Assembly (NCBI RefSeq): GCF_028021195.1 | Contig: NZ_CP115668.1 | Location: forward strand, 930,001-994,000 | Direction of reading: 5' to 3' | Source of the DNA: Cutibacterium equinum | GTDB lineage: Bacteria > Actinomycetota > Actinomycetes > Propionibacteriales > Propionibacteriaceae | DNA: 64,000 bases | In this document: positions 16,568-25,354 of the stretch, piece by piece | How the letters are laid out: every line of letters begins with the position of its first letter | Numbering within the stretch: position 1 is the first letter of the stretch | Notes under the pieces: model-generated | What the model saw: the letters and a program-made list of their open reading frames with translations, nothing else | What the model was told of the DNA's origin: nothing | The model's database searches: none | Program-made: the position numbers and the translations under genes

Positions 16568-17470
16568 ATGACTCAGAACACGACTGCAACCTCGACGGGA
16601 ACCACGCGGGTCAAGCGCGGACTGGCTGACATGCTCAAGGGCGGGGTCATCATGGACGTCGTCACCCCTGAGCAAGCAAGGATCGCCGAGGACGCCGGGG
16701 CCTGCGCCGTCATGGCCCTCGAGCGCGTCCCCGCGGACATTCGTGCCCAGGGTGGAGTGGCCCGGATGAGTGATCCCGACCTCATCGAGGGAATCATCGA
16801 CGCCGTCTCCATCCCAGTGATGGCCAAGGCGCGTATCGGTCACTTCGTCGAGGCCCAGGTGCTCGAATCCCTCAAGGTGGACTTCATCGACGAGTCCGAG
16901 GTACTCAGCCCGGCTGACTACGCCAATCACATCGACAAATGGGCTTTCGACGTCCCCTTCGTCTGCGGCGCCACCAACCTGGGCGAGGCCTTGCGCCGCA
17001 TCACCGAGGGGGCCGCTATGATCCGCTCCAAGGGGGAGGCCGGCACCGGTGACGTCTCCGAGGCCGTCCGTCACCTGCGTACCATTCGAGCCGAGATGGC
17101 ACGTCTGGCCAGCATGTCTCCTGACGAGCTTTACGTCGCCGCCAAGGAGCTTCAGGCTCCCTACGACCTCGTCGCTGAGGTGGCTCGCACCGGTGAGCTC
17201 CCGGTGGTGCTCTTCGTCGCCGGTGGTGTGGCTACCCCGGCTGACGCCGCCCTCGTCATGCAGATGGGTGCCCAGGGAGTCTTTGTCGGCTCGGGCATCT
17301 TCAAGTCCGGCAACCCGGCTGCTCGTGCTGCTGCCATCGTCAAGGCCACGACGGCCTATGACGATCCCGACACCATTGCCGAGGTCTCCCGTGGACTGGG
17401 TGAGGCCATGGTCGGCATCAACGTAGCTGACGTGCCGGCACCGCATCGTCTTGCCGAGCGGGGTTGGTGA
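16568..17470 (+). CDS. pdxS: pyridoxal 5'-phosphate synthase lyase subunit PdxS
   Basis: 300-residue PdxS/Pdx1 barrel that builds PLP from ribose-5-phosphate, glyceraldehyde-3-phosphate and ammonia. Signatures: [17 protein letters not shown] at the N-terminus, [10 protein letters not shown] near residue 55, the catalytic lysine in [12 protein letters not shown] near residue 88, the second lysine in [11 protein letters not shown] near residue 156, and [20 protein letters not shown] near residue 220. A GGAG site precedes the ATG closely. The glutaminase pdxT follows after one base, giving the complete DXP-independent B6 pathway. Confidence 0.97.
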   Translation: MTQNTTATSTGTTRVKRGLADMLKGGVIMDVVTPEQARIAEDAGACAVMALERVPADIRAQGGVARMSDPDLIEGIIDAVSIPVMAKARIGHFVEAQVLESLKVDFIDESEVLSPADYANHIDKWAFDVPFVCGATNLGEALRRITEGAAMIRSKGEAGTGDVSEAVRHLRTIRAEMARLASMSPDELYVAAKELQAPYDLVAEVARTGELPVVLFVAGGVATPADAALVMQMGAQGVFVGSGIFKSGNPAARAAAIVKATTAYDDPDTIAEVSRGLGEAMVGINVADVPAPHRLAERGW

Positions 17471-17471
17471 G

Positions 17472-18089
17472 GTGGCCCCGCTCATCGGGGTCGTCGCCCT
17501 GCAAGGTGGATTCGCTGAGCACATTGAGGTTCTCGAATCCCTCGGTGCGACCACGCGTCGAGTCCGTCGACAGGCTGATCTGGTTGGACTCGACGGGATC
17601 GTCCTGCCTGGCGGGGAGTCGACGGTCATCGACAAGCTGATGCGCTCCTTCGGGCTCGCCGATCCGCTGCGCGAGGCCATCGCCGGGGGTCTGCCGGTGC
17701 TGGCCACCTGCGCCGGTCTGGTCGTCTTGGCCCAGGAGCTCGAGGACGCTGCCAAGGATCAGCAGACCCTCGGGCTGCTCGACGTCTCCGTGCGTCGTAA
17801 CGCCTTCGGCTCCCAGCTCGACTCCTTCGAGGGACATGTGGACATCAACGGGGTGGGGGAGGCGATCCCGGCCACCTTCATTCGAGCCCCGGTCGTCACC
17901 CGTACTGGGTCTGACGTCCAGATCATCTCAAGGCTGCCCGACGAGGCCGGGGAGGCCAGCGGCGCCATCGTCGGGGTGAGGCAGGGGGCCATCCTCGCCT
18001 TGTCCTTCCACCCTGAGGAGACCACAGATGATCGCGTTCACCGGGCCTGGCTGGAGCAGGTGTCGGGCAGGAGTCTGAGTGCGGCTTGA
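17472..18089 (+). CDS. pdxT: pyridoxal 5'-phosphate synthase glutaminase subunit PdxT
   Basis: 205-residue class I glutamine amidotransferase that hands ammonia to PdxS. Visible: VVALQGGFAEHI at the N-terminus, PGGESTVIDKL near residue 47, the nucleophile in LATCAGLVVLAQ near residue 80, FIRAPVV, and the His-Glu pair in LSFHPEET near residue 176. The start is a GTG placed one base after the pdxS stop, in a GGTGAGG context, so translation is coupled. Confidence 0.95.
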   Translation: MAPLIGVVALQGGFAEHIEVLESLGATTRRVRRQADLVGLDGIVLPGGESTVIDKLMRSFGLADPLREAIAGGLPVLATCAGLVVLAQELEDAAKDQQTLGLLDVSVRRNAFGSQLDSFEGHVDINGVGEAIPATFIRAPVVTRTGSDVQIISRLPDEAGEASGAIVGVRQGAILALSFHPEETTDDRVHRAWLEQVSGRSLSAA

Positions 18090-18107
18090 GTCGACACGTC
18101 CGCCCTC

Positions 18108-18154
18108 TTGAACACTGCCCCTCCTGAACACTGTTCAAGGGTGACGATTAGCAT
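18108..18154 (+). promoter_or_regulatory. BioQ-like operator and promoter of bioA
   Basis: A perfect palindrome TGAAC-ACT-GTTCA (18125-18137) matches the 13-base TGAAC-N3-GT(T/A) type operator of the actinobacterial biotin repressor BioQ. A further half-site TGAACACTG lies at 18109-18117. The palindrome's left arm can act as a -35 (TGAACA) 18 bases before TAGCAT (18149-18154). Transcription would then start at or next to the bioA GTG at 18163. Confidence 0.65.
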
Positions 18155-18162
18155 TCTTCGCT

Positions 18163-19500
18163 GTGAGTCCTGAACAGCACCTTCTCGAATACGACAGGCG
18201 TCATGTCTGGCACCCCTACGCTCCGACGGTTGGCGCCGATCCGATGCTTGCCGTCACGGGGGCCGACGGAGTTCGGTTGCAGCTTCATGACGGGGATCGC
18301 CGCTACGAGGTCATTGATGGCATGGCCTCGTGGTGGTGCCAGATCCATGGTTATCGCAACCGGGTCCTCGACGAGGCCTTGAATCGTCAGAGCCGCCAGT
18401 TCAGCCATGTCATGTTCGGTGGTCTCACTCACCAAGCCGCTGTTGACGCCGTCGAGGCCCTGGTCAACCTCGCCCCAGACCCGCTGGATCGGGTTTTCCT
18501 GGCCGACTCAGGCTCGGTGGGAGTCGAAGTGAGCCTCAAACTGGCTCGTCAGGTACAGATCGCGCGTACCGCTGCTCGCGGCGGCACCCTCACTCGTACT
18601 CGCATTGCCGCGCTGCGTGGCGCCTACCACGGCGACACCCTCGGTGCCATGAGCGTGTGCGACCCGGTTGGCGGGATGCACGCCATGTTTTCCGACTCAA
18701 TTCCCCAGCAGCTCTTCCTGCCCCGTCCGCCCGCCTTCGACGCCGACGCCGAGGCCGTCGAGACCTGGTGCGCCCAGGCTGACGAGATCCTCGACGCCCA
18801 CCGTGACGAGCTGGCCGGAATCATCGCCGAGCCGATCCTGCAGGGGGCGGGAGGCATGTGGCCGTGGTCCCCGGCATGTCTCAAACACCTTCGCCAGCGC
18901 GCCGACGACCTGGACCTCGTGCTCATCGCTGACGAGGTTGCCACCGGATTCGGTCGGACCGGCAAACTTTTCGCCTGCCAGTGGGCTGACATCGTGCCCG
19001 ACATCATGGTCGTCGGGAAGTCCATGACTGGCGGGTACATGACCCAGTCGGCCGTGGTGTGCTCCGACGAGCTGGCCACCGAAGTCAGCAGGGGCCCGGG
19101 CGGGTCCCTCATGCACGGGCCGACCTTCATGGGTAATCCGTTGGCCAGCGCCGTCACCGCGGCCAGCCTGGGTATCGTCGCCCAGGGCGGCTGGCGGGAC
19201 GACGTCACCCGGATCAATGCGGTGATGACCCGTGAACTGGCTGCGCTGCGAGACTTTGACGGTGTCACCGAGGTGCGCGTCTTCGGAGCTGTCGCAGCTG
19301 TCCAGATCGACACCCCGATCGCCATGAGGCGAGCCACCCGCACCGCTGTCGAGCACGGGGTGTGGCTGCGTCCCTTCCGCGACCTCGTGTACGCCATGCC
19401 GCCCTACATCTGTACCGAGGACGACCTCGTGCAGATGGCCGCTGGAATGCGGGCGGTCGTCACCGACCAGCTGGAAAATATGTCACTGGAGGAGTCATGA
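18163..19500 (+). CDS. bioA: adenosylmethionine-8-amino-7-oxononanoate aminotransferase
   Basis: 445-residue class III aminotransferase that converts KAPA to DAPA in biotin synthesis with S-adenosylmethionine as donor. Signatures: HVWHPYAP near residue 15, DGMASWWCQIHGY near residue 50, DSGSVGVEVSLKLA near residue 110, LRGAYHGDTLGAMSV, LIADEVATGFGRTG near residue 255, and the PLP lysine in VVGKSMTGGYM near residue 285. The GTG start has no Shine-Dalgarno and sits about eight bases past a -10 element, consistent with a leaderless mRNA. bioD follows with a four-base overlap. bioF and bioB are not in the window. Confidence 0.95.
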   Translation: MSPEQHLLEYDRRHVWHPYAPTVGADPMLAVTGADGVRLQLHDGDRRYEVIDGMASWWCQIHGYRNRVLDEALNRQSRQFSHVMFGGLTHQAAVDAVEALVNLAPDPLDRVFLADSGSVGVEVSLKLARQVQIARTAARGGTLTRTRIAALRGAYHGDTLGAMSVCDPVGGMHAMFSDSIPQQLFLPRPPAFDADAEAVETWCAQADEILDAHRDELAGIIAEPILQGAGGMWPWSPACLKHLRQRADDLDLVLIADEVATGFGRTGKLFACQWADIVPDIMVVGKSMTGGYMTQSAVVCSDELATEVSRGPGGSLMHGPTFMGNPLASAVTAASLGIVAQGGWRDDVTRINAVMTRELAALRDFDGVTEVRVFGAVAAVQIDTPIAMRRATRTAVEHGVWLRPFRDLVYAMPPYICTEDDLVQMAAGMRAVVTDQLENMSLEES

Positions 19501-20201
19501 AGATCACCGATCTCGACGGGATCGTCGTCGTCACCGGAACCGATACCGACGCTGGCAAGACCGTCACCACCGCTGTCATTGCCTCAGCGCTGAAGCAGGC
19601 CGGCAAGGACGTCCTCATCATCAAGCCCTACCAAACGGGTTTGGCTCCCGGGGAGCCCGGCGACGTCCATGACGCCGGCCGTTTGGCAGGTATTGATCGG
19701 GAGAATCTGCTTGAGTACGTGCGGTGCCCCGAGCCACTGGCTCCGACGACCTCGGCTGCTCGCGCAGGCATGACGATTCCTTCCATTGACGAGGTTGCCG
19801 CCCGGGTTCTCGTCGACTCTGATGGTCACGACGTCACCCTCGTCGAGGGAGCCGGGGGAGTTCTCGTCGGTCTGGACAATGACGGCGCCACTGTCCTGGA
19901 CCTCATGGATGCTCTGAAACGCCGTGGCCACGAACCCCACGTCATCGTCGCAACCCGCTCGGGGCTGGGCACCCTCAACCACACCGGGCTCACCTGCAAT
20001 GCCATTCGTGATCGTGGGCATCAGGTCGACGCCATCATCATCGGGTCCTGGCCGGCCGACCCTGACCTGGCAGAGAGGTGCAACCTCGAGGAGATTGAGG
20101 ATGCCGCCGGAGCCCCATTGGCTGGAGTCATTCCGGCCGGCATTGGGAAAGACCCCGGCGCCGTTCAGCGGACGGCCCTGACACTGGGAGAAACTCAGTG
20201 A
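19497..20201 (+). CDS. bioD: dethiobiotin synthetase
   Basis: 234-residue P-loop ligase that closes the ureido ring of dethiobiotin from DAPA, CO2 and ATP. The P-loop is GTDTDAGKTVTTA near residue 14, the carbamate/lysine segment is IIKPYQTG near residue 42, and the DAPA-binding loop is LVEGAGGVLVGL near residue 118. ATGA overlap with bioA; ATG at 19497 is preceded by GGAG. A permease gene overlaps its stop by four bases, so the unit is bioA-bioD-permease. Confidence 0.94.
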   Translation: MKITDLDGIVVVTGTDTDAGKTVTTAVIASALKQAGKDVLIIKPYQTGLAPGEPGDVHDAGRLAGIDRENLLEYVRCPEPLAPTTSAARAGMTIPSIDEVAARVLVDSDGHDVTLVEGAGGVLVGLDNDGATVLDLMDALKRRGHEPHVIVATRSGLGTLNHTGLTCNAIRDRGHQVDAIIIGSWPADPDLAERCNLEEIEDAAGAPLAGVIPAGIGKDPGAVQRTALTLGETQ

Positions 20202-21556
20202 GCGTAACCCTCGCCCCCGACTCCCAGTTGGAGGACCTGGGCTACCAGCCCAGTCTGAACCGTCAGCTTCCCCTCGGTTCGCTGTTGGTCTACGGACTGC
20301 TCTTCTTCGTCCCGATGGCCCCGGTCGCCGTCGTCGGCCCGGTGGTCAACCGCTCCGGTGGGGTACCGGTGCTGGTGTACCTGGTGGCCGCTGCCGTCAT
20401 GGGACTCTCGGCCATCAGCTATCGCGAGATGGCCCTGCGCTTTCCAGTTGCCGGATCGGTGTACGGGTACACCCGGTTCTCCCTGGGGCGATTCCCCGGG
20501 TTCATCGCCGGATGGCTCATCCTGCTTGACTACATCCTCATGCCTTCCTTGTTGACGGTGCTCTCGGCCGTCGCCCTGGCCCACATCTGGCCCAGCGTCC
20601 CGACGGGAATCTTCGCCGTGGTCTTCGTGCTGGCCTCCATGGCCCTCAACCTGCAAGGGGCGACGGTCACCATCCGACTTGGCCTCGTCCTGCTGGCCAT
20701 CCAGTTGGTGACGATCGCCGTCTTCCTGGTGTGCGTCGGGCAAGGGTTGGCCAGTGGCGACGTGGCGTGGAGTTGGCATCCGGGGACGTCGTGGGTGTCG
20801 GTGGCCTCGGCGGTGTCCATAGCCGCGCTGAGCTACCTCGGTTTCGACGCTGTCGCCACCCTGAACGAGGAGGCCCGTGGGGGAGGCCAAGCCGTCGGCA
20901 TCGTCACCCTCCTCCTCGTCGGCCTGCTGGCCGTCCTCTTCGGGGTGCAGGTGTTGGCCGCCGGTCTGGTCTCTGACACCATGCACTTCGCTCCCGGCGG
21001 GGCGACCGATCGGGCCTTCTACCGCACCGTCGATCAGGTGTGCCCGGGCTGGTTCACCTCGATCTTCACCGTCGTCAATGCCTTCGTCGCCATCTTCGCC
21101 TGCCTGGTCGTCGCCCATTCGTCGACGGCCCGGCTGGTCTTCGCCATGGCTCGTGACAAGGTGATGCCCTCGGTGCTCTCGCGCACCAGTTCCAAGGGTG
21201 TGCCGTGGGTGGCCACCGTTGTCGTCGCCACCGTCACCGCCATCCTGGCCGTCACCTTCGCCTCCCACGTCGAGACGATGACGACCCTGGTGACCTTCGG
21301 TGCGCTGTCGAGCTACGTCTTCCTGCATGCTGACGTCATTGCCCAGTGCGTGTTCAAGGAGGGCTCACGCAAGTGGATGCGTCACCTCGTCGTCCCGATC
21401 CTGGGTGCCCTGACCCTGCTCATCGCCCTGGCGAAGACCGAGGAGAAGACGCGGATCGTGGGCCTCAGCTGGCTCGCGGCTGGTGTCATCGGTGCGATCA
21501 TCGCTCGGGCGCACAGGTCACGTCAGGCTGGGAAACTGGCCTCACATCAGGCGTAA
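20198..21556 (+). CDS. APC-superfamily permease in the biotin operon
   Basis: 452-residue transporter with about twelve hydrophobic segments and APC hallmarks: GGVPVLVYLVAAAVM in segment 2, YREMALRFPVAGSVYGYTR near residue 80, LSYLGFDAVATLNEEARGG near residue 210 and SSTARLVFAMARDKVMP near residue 308. Amino-acid/amine uptake is the family norm. The GTG start overlaps the bioD stop (GTGA), placing it in the biotin operon. Because only the last steps (bioA, bioD) are encoded here, it may import KAPA, DAPA or an amino substrate of BioA; this is inference from context. The 3' end overlaps the convergent transporter gene by 15 bases. Confidence 0.82.
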   Translation: MSVTLAPDSQLEDLGYQPSLNRQLPLGSLLVYGLLFFVPMAPVAVVGPVVNRSGGVPVLVYLVAAAVMGLSAISYREMALRFPVAGSVYGYTRFSLGRFPGFIAGWLILLDYILMPSLLTVLSAVALAHIWPSVPTGIFAVVFVLASMALNLQGATVTIRLGLVLLAIQLVTIAVFLVCVGQGLASGDVAWSWHPGTSWVSVASAVSIAALSYLGFDAVATLNEEARGGGQAVGIVTLLLVGLLAVLFGVQVLAAGLVSDTMHFAPGGATDRAFYRTVDQVCPGWFTSIFTVVNAFVAIFACLVVAHSSTARLVFAMARDKVMPSVLSRTSSKGVPWVATVVVATVTAILAVTFASHVETMTTLVTFGALSSYVFLHADVIAQCVFKEGSRKWMRHLVVPILGALTLLIALAKTEEKTRIVGLSWLAAGVIGAIIARAHRSRQAGKLASHQA

Positions 21557-22825
21557 TTCCGCCCCGAAGAGGCCGCTTATCGCCCACACCGCGCACACCG
21601 AGACGAGGATGCTCGCGGGAACGGTGAGCAGACCCAGCCGGGTGAATCTGCCGATGTGGGCAGGTCGGTCATGTTCGCCGATGATGCGACGCCACAAGAG
21701 GGTGGCCAGGGATCCGGCGTAGCTGAGGTTGGGGCCGATGTTGACCCCGATGAGCATGGCCAGCACTGCGACCCACCCGGCGGGGGAGACGAAGGGCAAA
21801 AGAACCATCACTGCGGGCAGGTTGTTGATGAGGTTCGACAACAGAGCCGCGATGACGGCGACGGCCAGCAGGCTGAGCAAGGTCTGGCCGGAGGGGACGA
21901 GACGGTCGATAAGGTCCCCCAGCCCGTTGCCGACGACGGCCTCGACGATGATTCCCAGGCACAGGACGAAGGCCAGAAAAAGGGGCTTGGTTGCGCGCAG
22001 GGCGCGTCCGGCCTCGACTGCGAAGTTCCCGCTGTGACGGACGAGCCTCAGCACCATCAAGGCGAGGACGCCTCCCAGAGCAGCCCAGAAAGGTTCGGCC
22101 CCCAGCAGCGAGCACACCGCGAATCCGGCCAAGGTGAGTCCGAGGATGATGAGGGCTGCGATCGGGGCGCGTTGCTGCGTTTCGACCCCTGCGGTGACCT
22201 TTCCGAAGAATTCCTCGCGGAACTCGATGTGCATCGCCAACCATTCGATGCTGATGGACAACAGCCATGGCAGGGCCATGACGGCGGTGAAGCGTCCGAA
22301 GGTGAGTTCGGGCACGGCTGCCACCGCTAGCAGGTTTGTGAGGTTGGACACCGGCAGCAACAGGGACGCCGTATTGGCCAGATGTGCGGTGGCGTACAGG
22401 TGTGGTTCAGGTCGGGCCTCGAGTCGTCTCGTCGTCGTCAGGACGATCGGTGTCAGCAGGACGATGGTGGTGTCGAGGCTGAGAACCGCCGTCGTTACCG
22501 ACGCCACGATGAAGACCCACAATAGAAGACGATTCGAGGAGGATTTTGCGTGGGTGGCCATGAGCTCGCCGGAGTAGCGGAAGACCCCTTCGGCTCGGGC
22601 AAGCTCGGACAGGGCGAGGACTGCTGCCAAGAAGATGACGGTAGGTCCCATGGTGGTGACCTGGTGGCCGGCATCGGACCAACTGATGGTTCCGACGAGG
22701 CACAGCAGCAGAGCTCCCGGCACCGCGGTCGTTGCCTCCGGCAGACCGTGCGGACGGACGAGGGCGAAGATCATCACGGTGACGAGGACCGCCACGCCAA
22801 GTGTCTCAGCTAACCACGAAGTCAC
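21542..22825 (-). CDS. ArsB/NhaD-like (SLC13-related) ion transporter
   Basis: 427-residue polytopic membrane protein of the ion transporter superfamily that includes ArsB and SLC13 carriers. Family features: GPTVIFLAAVLALSELARAEG near residue 60, LDTTIVLLTPIV near residue 118, SLLLPVSNLTNLLA near residue 153, and the second repeat LLSNLINNLPAVMVL near residue 325 followed by GVNIGPNLSYAGSLATLLW. Substrate could be arsenite or an organic anion; no arsR or arsC gene is near, so arsenic resistance is not supported. It faces the biotin operon and overlaps its last gene by 15 bases. Confidence 0.78.
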   Translation of the reverse strand: MTSWLAETLGVAVLVTVMIFALVRPHGLPEATTAVPGALLLCLVGTISWSDAGHQVTTMGPTVIFLAAVLALSELARAEGVFRYSGELMATHAKSSSNRLLLWVFIVASVTTAVLSLDTTIVLLTPIVLTTTRRLEARPEPHLYATAHLANTASLLLPVSNLTNLLAVAAVPELTFGRFTAVMALPWLLSISIEWLAMHIEFREEFFGKVTAGVETQQRAPIAALIILGLTLAGFAVCSLLGAEPFWAALGGVLALMVLRLVRHSGNFAVEAGRALRATKPLFLAFVLCLGIIVEAVVGNGLGDLIDRLVPSGQTLLSLLAVAVIAALLSNLINNLPAVMVLLPFVSPAGWVAVLAMLIGVNIGPNLSYAGSLATLLWRRIIGEHDRPAHIGRFTRLGLLTVPASILVSVCAVWAISGLFGAELRLM

Positions 22826-22966
22826 TGCTGAATGCTATCGGAAGGCGGTGACGGTGGGCGGCGAAAAGTGTTGGCGACGGCTGGCACGAAGCACGGTCAC
22901 ATAGCCATAACGGGACCGAGGAGGATGCTGCCATCAGCATAACCCGGTAAGGTAATCATTCGTCTC

Positions 22967-23040
22967 GGGGCGTTAGCTCAGCCGGTCAGAGCAGGGGACT
23001 CATAATCCCTGGGTCGCGGGTTCGAGCCCCGCACGCCCCA
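22967..23040 (+). tRNA. tRNA with CAU anticodon (Met, or Ile2)
   Basis: A 74-base cloverleaf: acceptor GGGGCGT with ACGCCCC and discriminator A, D arm TAGCTCAGCCGGTCAGAGC, anticodon loop CTCATAA with CAT at 23001-23003, T arm GCGGGTTCGAGCCCCGC. It lacks the initiator features (three G-C pairs in the anticodon stem next to the loop, unpaired first base), so it is either elongator Met or the Ile tRNA whose C34 becomes lysidine. Sequence reading alone does not decide. Confidence 0.9.
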
Positions 23041-23375
23041 CTCCATCCGATCCTGCAATTTGCCCGGGCAGCTCGCCACTGCGGTTATGGGTTCCGCGGC
23101 GTCGAGATGTGAAATCGTCCGTCGAACCCGGAGCGAAGATGATGTGGGCGGTCATTCATTCGCATGATGAAATGAATTATTCAATCGGATGTTCGGGTGT
23201 CAGTTAAATGACGCATATGAGTCTACCGTGAAGCGAAAAACTGTGCGTTGAGATGCCTTGGTGCTGCACAATTGGTCGTTTTGTCAATGGTGTACTGAAA
23301 TGCGCCATCCCCTCGGTAGCGTGATCGTCGCCTGGGCATTGGAGCCAGGTTATTGATCGACAAGGAGTGTCATTC
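23041..23375 (+). other. AT-richer intergenic region before the lipase
   Basis: About 335 bases without a gene I can support. The middle (23150-23260) is clearly more AT-rich than the flanks, with several short ATG frames that end quickly. The last 15 bases hold a strong AAGGAG ribosome site for the lipase. No convincing promoter pair could be fixed. No copy of the tRNA 3' end was seen, so there is no direct sign of an integration scar. Confidence 0.5.
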
Positions 23376-24410
23376 ATGAGATCTACCAAGCTACGTAGGT
23401 CGGTTCTTGCCGTCCTCACTGCGGCAGCTACTGCGCTACCGATGACGATGGCAGCCGGCACCTCATGGGCTACGGACTCGGGAATCACTCCCGATCATCC
23501 CGGTGGCGTCGCTGCTCCGCACAGCCCGGATGGCGTTCCGTCGAGTGGCACGGGGCCGCAGTTTCGCACCTGGCCGGTGGCTTCCCAGTATTCACACGCG
23601 CATGTGGGTACGAATCCAAAGGGAGCTAACGATTTCACGTGTAAGCCTGCGCCAGGTACTCGACCCGTCGTCCTCATCCCTGGCACCGGTGAGGACGCAT
23701 TCGCCACGTGGTCATATTACGCGCCGGAGCTCAAATTGGCCGGTCTGTGCGTATTCACCTTCAACTACAACATTCAAACGAACCCTGATCGCGAATGGGC
23801 TGCCACCGCTGGCGACATTCGTTCCAGTGCCGCGTTTCTGGCCCACTACGTTGAGAAAGTACGGGCCGCGACCGGAGCCGAAAAGGTTGACCTGGTGGGG
23901 CATTCCCAGGGTGGAGGCCCCCTCCCTCGTGCCTATATCAAGTGGTTTGGAGGAGATCGGGTCGTCAACCATCTGATTGGTCTCGTCCCCTCCAATAAAG
24001 GCACCAGTGTCTACGGTTTGGCTACTTCCGTTGGCCTCGACCGGCCCGGAAGCCTGAGCGCTCGGGCTTTGCAGAACTATGCGGATAAACACAACTATGA
24101 GTCGCTTCCGCAGCAGCTTGCGGGCTCTCGCTTCCTGGGTGAACTCAATGACGGTGGGATGACCGCACCGGGTGTCCGGTACACCGTCATCAGTACCAAG
24201 TATGACGATGTGGTGACTCCATACACCAACGCATTCATCCGTGAGCCTGGAGTAACGAATATCACCATGCAATCAGTGTGTGCCAAGGACCACACGGATC
24301 ATTTCGGGTTCACCTATGACCCCGTTGCCTTCCAGGTCGTCTTCAACACGTTGCTTCCTGACAAGGCCAAGGCCATCCGCTGCGTATACGTGCCGGGGTA
24401 CATCCAGTGA
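23376..24410 (+). CDS. secreted triacylglycerol lipase (GehA-like)
   Basis: 344-residue exported alpha/beta hydrolase. The N-terminus MRSTKLRRSVLAVL plus a hydrophobic stretch ending near SWA-TDS is a Sec signal peptide of about 30 residues. The mature enzyme has the oxyanion-loop VVLIPGTGEDAFATW near residue 105, the nucleophile elbow VGHSQGG near residue 178, an acidic candidate in STKYDDVVTPY near residue 272 and a C-terminal histidine in DHTDHFGF near residue 308. This matches the Cutibacterium glycerol-ester hydrolases that release fatty acids from skin triglycerides. ATG at 23376 has AAGGAG eight bases upstream. GC at third positions is lower than in neighbours. Which Geh paralogue it is cannot be told. 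Confidence 0.88.
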   Translation: MRSTKLRRSVLAVLTAAATALPMTMAAGTSWATDSGITPDHPGGVAAPHSPDGVPSSGTGPQFRTWPVASQYSHAHVGTNPKGANDFTCKPAPGTRPVVLIPGTGEDAFATWSYYAPELKLAGLCVFTFNYNIQTNPDREWAATAGDIRSSAAFLAHYVEKVRAATGAEKVDLVGHSQGGGPLPRAYIKWFGGDRVVNHLIGLVPSNKGTSVYGLATSVGLDRPGSLSARALQNYADKHNYESLPQQLAGSRFLGELNDGGMTAPGVRYTVISTKYDDVVTPYTNAFIREPGVTNITMQSVCAKDHTDHFGFTYDPVAFQVVFNTLLPDKAKAIRCVYVPGYIQ

Positions 24411-24447
24411 TCGTTATCGCTGTTGCTCCATTGGTGTGATGAGTCCT

Positions 24448-24484
24448 GTTCGCGCTGGTTGCCATCCTGGCAGCCAGCGTGAAC
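24448..24484 (+). terminator. terminator hairpin after the lipase
   Basis: A stem of about 16 pairs (GTTC, one mismatch, then CGCTGGTTGCCA against TGGCAGCCAGCG, closing to GAAC) with a three-base loop, 38 bases past the lipase stop. No T tract follows. Confidence 0.75.
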
Positions 24485-24556
24485 GATGTCATGGTGGTGG
24501 TCGAGTGCTATGACTCACAAGTATGAGGGGCTGCACTGGATTGGCCAGGACGCGAA

Positions 24557-25354
24557 TTAACCCAGCAAAATACGTATCTGTCGTCCTACCGCAGACTCGT
24601 CATGGTTTCCGATGATGGGGAATCCACGATCACGCAGTATTGGGTGGGCGTCCGAGACAACATACGGATGTCCCACTAACTCCAGCATGGTGAGATCGTT
24701 GGGCATATCACCAAAAGCTGCGGCGTCAGATGGGTCAATGCCGAGATCTTGACAGACCTGGGCCAACGCCATTCCCTTCGAAACCCCGGGAGCCGCGATC
24801 TCCACGAGACCGTTCGTCATGGTGGCGGAAAAAGTCGCCGTGCCGCGGTCGCCCACGATGGGAGCGACGACGTCGAAAAGGGCCTCACTGGGGACGTCAA
24901 GAGCTCGGACCAACAACTTGACGATACGATGATCGGTACCCAAGAAGTTCTCGATCGGACCCTCACCGTCGGGCGGACCGCCGATCTTCCAGCGATCGAA
25001 TCCCTCGTCAGCGAACCACTGAGTGGCCTCCTCGGTGCAGAACAGCGCTTCAGGTAGGGCATTGCGCACGTCCGCGATGATCTGGGCGGCATCGGCAGGA
25101 CTCATGAAGATGTCATGGAGGACCTCGCCGGTCGCGGCATCGACGCTCACCGCCCCATTGGAGGCCAGCAGGGTCGGATGGACGGACCGAAATGGCTCGA
25201 GAACCGTCAACCAGCGGTACGGACGGCCAGTGGCGAAGACGACGTGGATCCCCGCCTCGGCTGCCGCGAGCATCGCCGCAGTGTTCTCGGCGCTGGGCAT
25301 CTTGTCGGCGCCCAGAAAAGTGCCGTCCAAATCGGTGGCAATGAGTGAGACCAT
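24557..25354 (-). CDS. Cof-type HAD-superfamily phosphatase
   Basis: 265-residue HAD hydrolase of the Cof/YbiV (IIB cap) group, which acts on sugar phosphates, flavins or PLP. Motif I: IATDLDGTFLG at the N-terminus; motif II: VFATGRPY near residue 40; lysine: VSKGMALAQV near residue 193; motif IV: AAFGDMPNDLTMLE near residue 215. The ATG shares a base with the stop of the upstream membrane-protein gene (TGATG) and is preceded by AGGAGG, so the two are translationally coupled. The substrate cannot be inferred. Confidence 0.88.
   Translation of the reverse strand: MVSLIATDLDGTFLGADKMPSAENTAAMLAAAEAGIHVVFATGRPYRWLTVLEPFRSVHPTLLASNGAVSVDAATGEVLHDIFMSPADAAQIIADVRNALPEALFCTEEATQWFADEGFDRWKIGGPPDGEGPIENFLGTDHRIVKLLVRALDVPSEALFDVVAPIVGDRGTATFSATMTNGLVEIAAPGVSKGMALAQVCQDLGIDPSDAAAFGDMPNDLTMLELVGHPYVVSDAHPILRDRGFPIIGNHDESAVGRQIRILLG

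Noticed and set aside
19362-19496. Upstream extension of bioD
   Set aside because: It would lie entirely inside bioA; the ATG at 19497 gives the canonical start with the P-loop at the expected distance.
21542-22825. Arsenite efflux assignment for the ArsB-like transporter
   Set aside because: No arsR, arsC or operator is nearby, and the family includes many organic-anion carriers.
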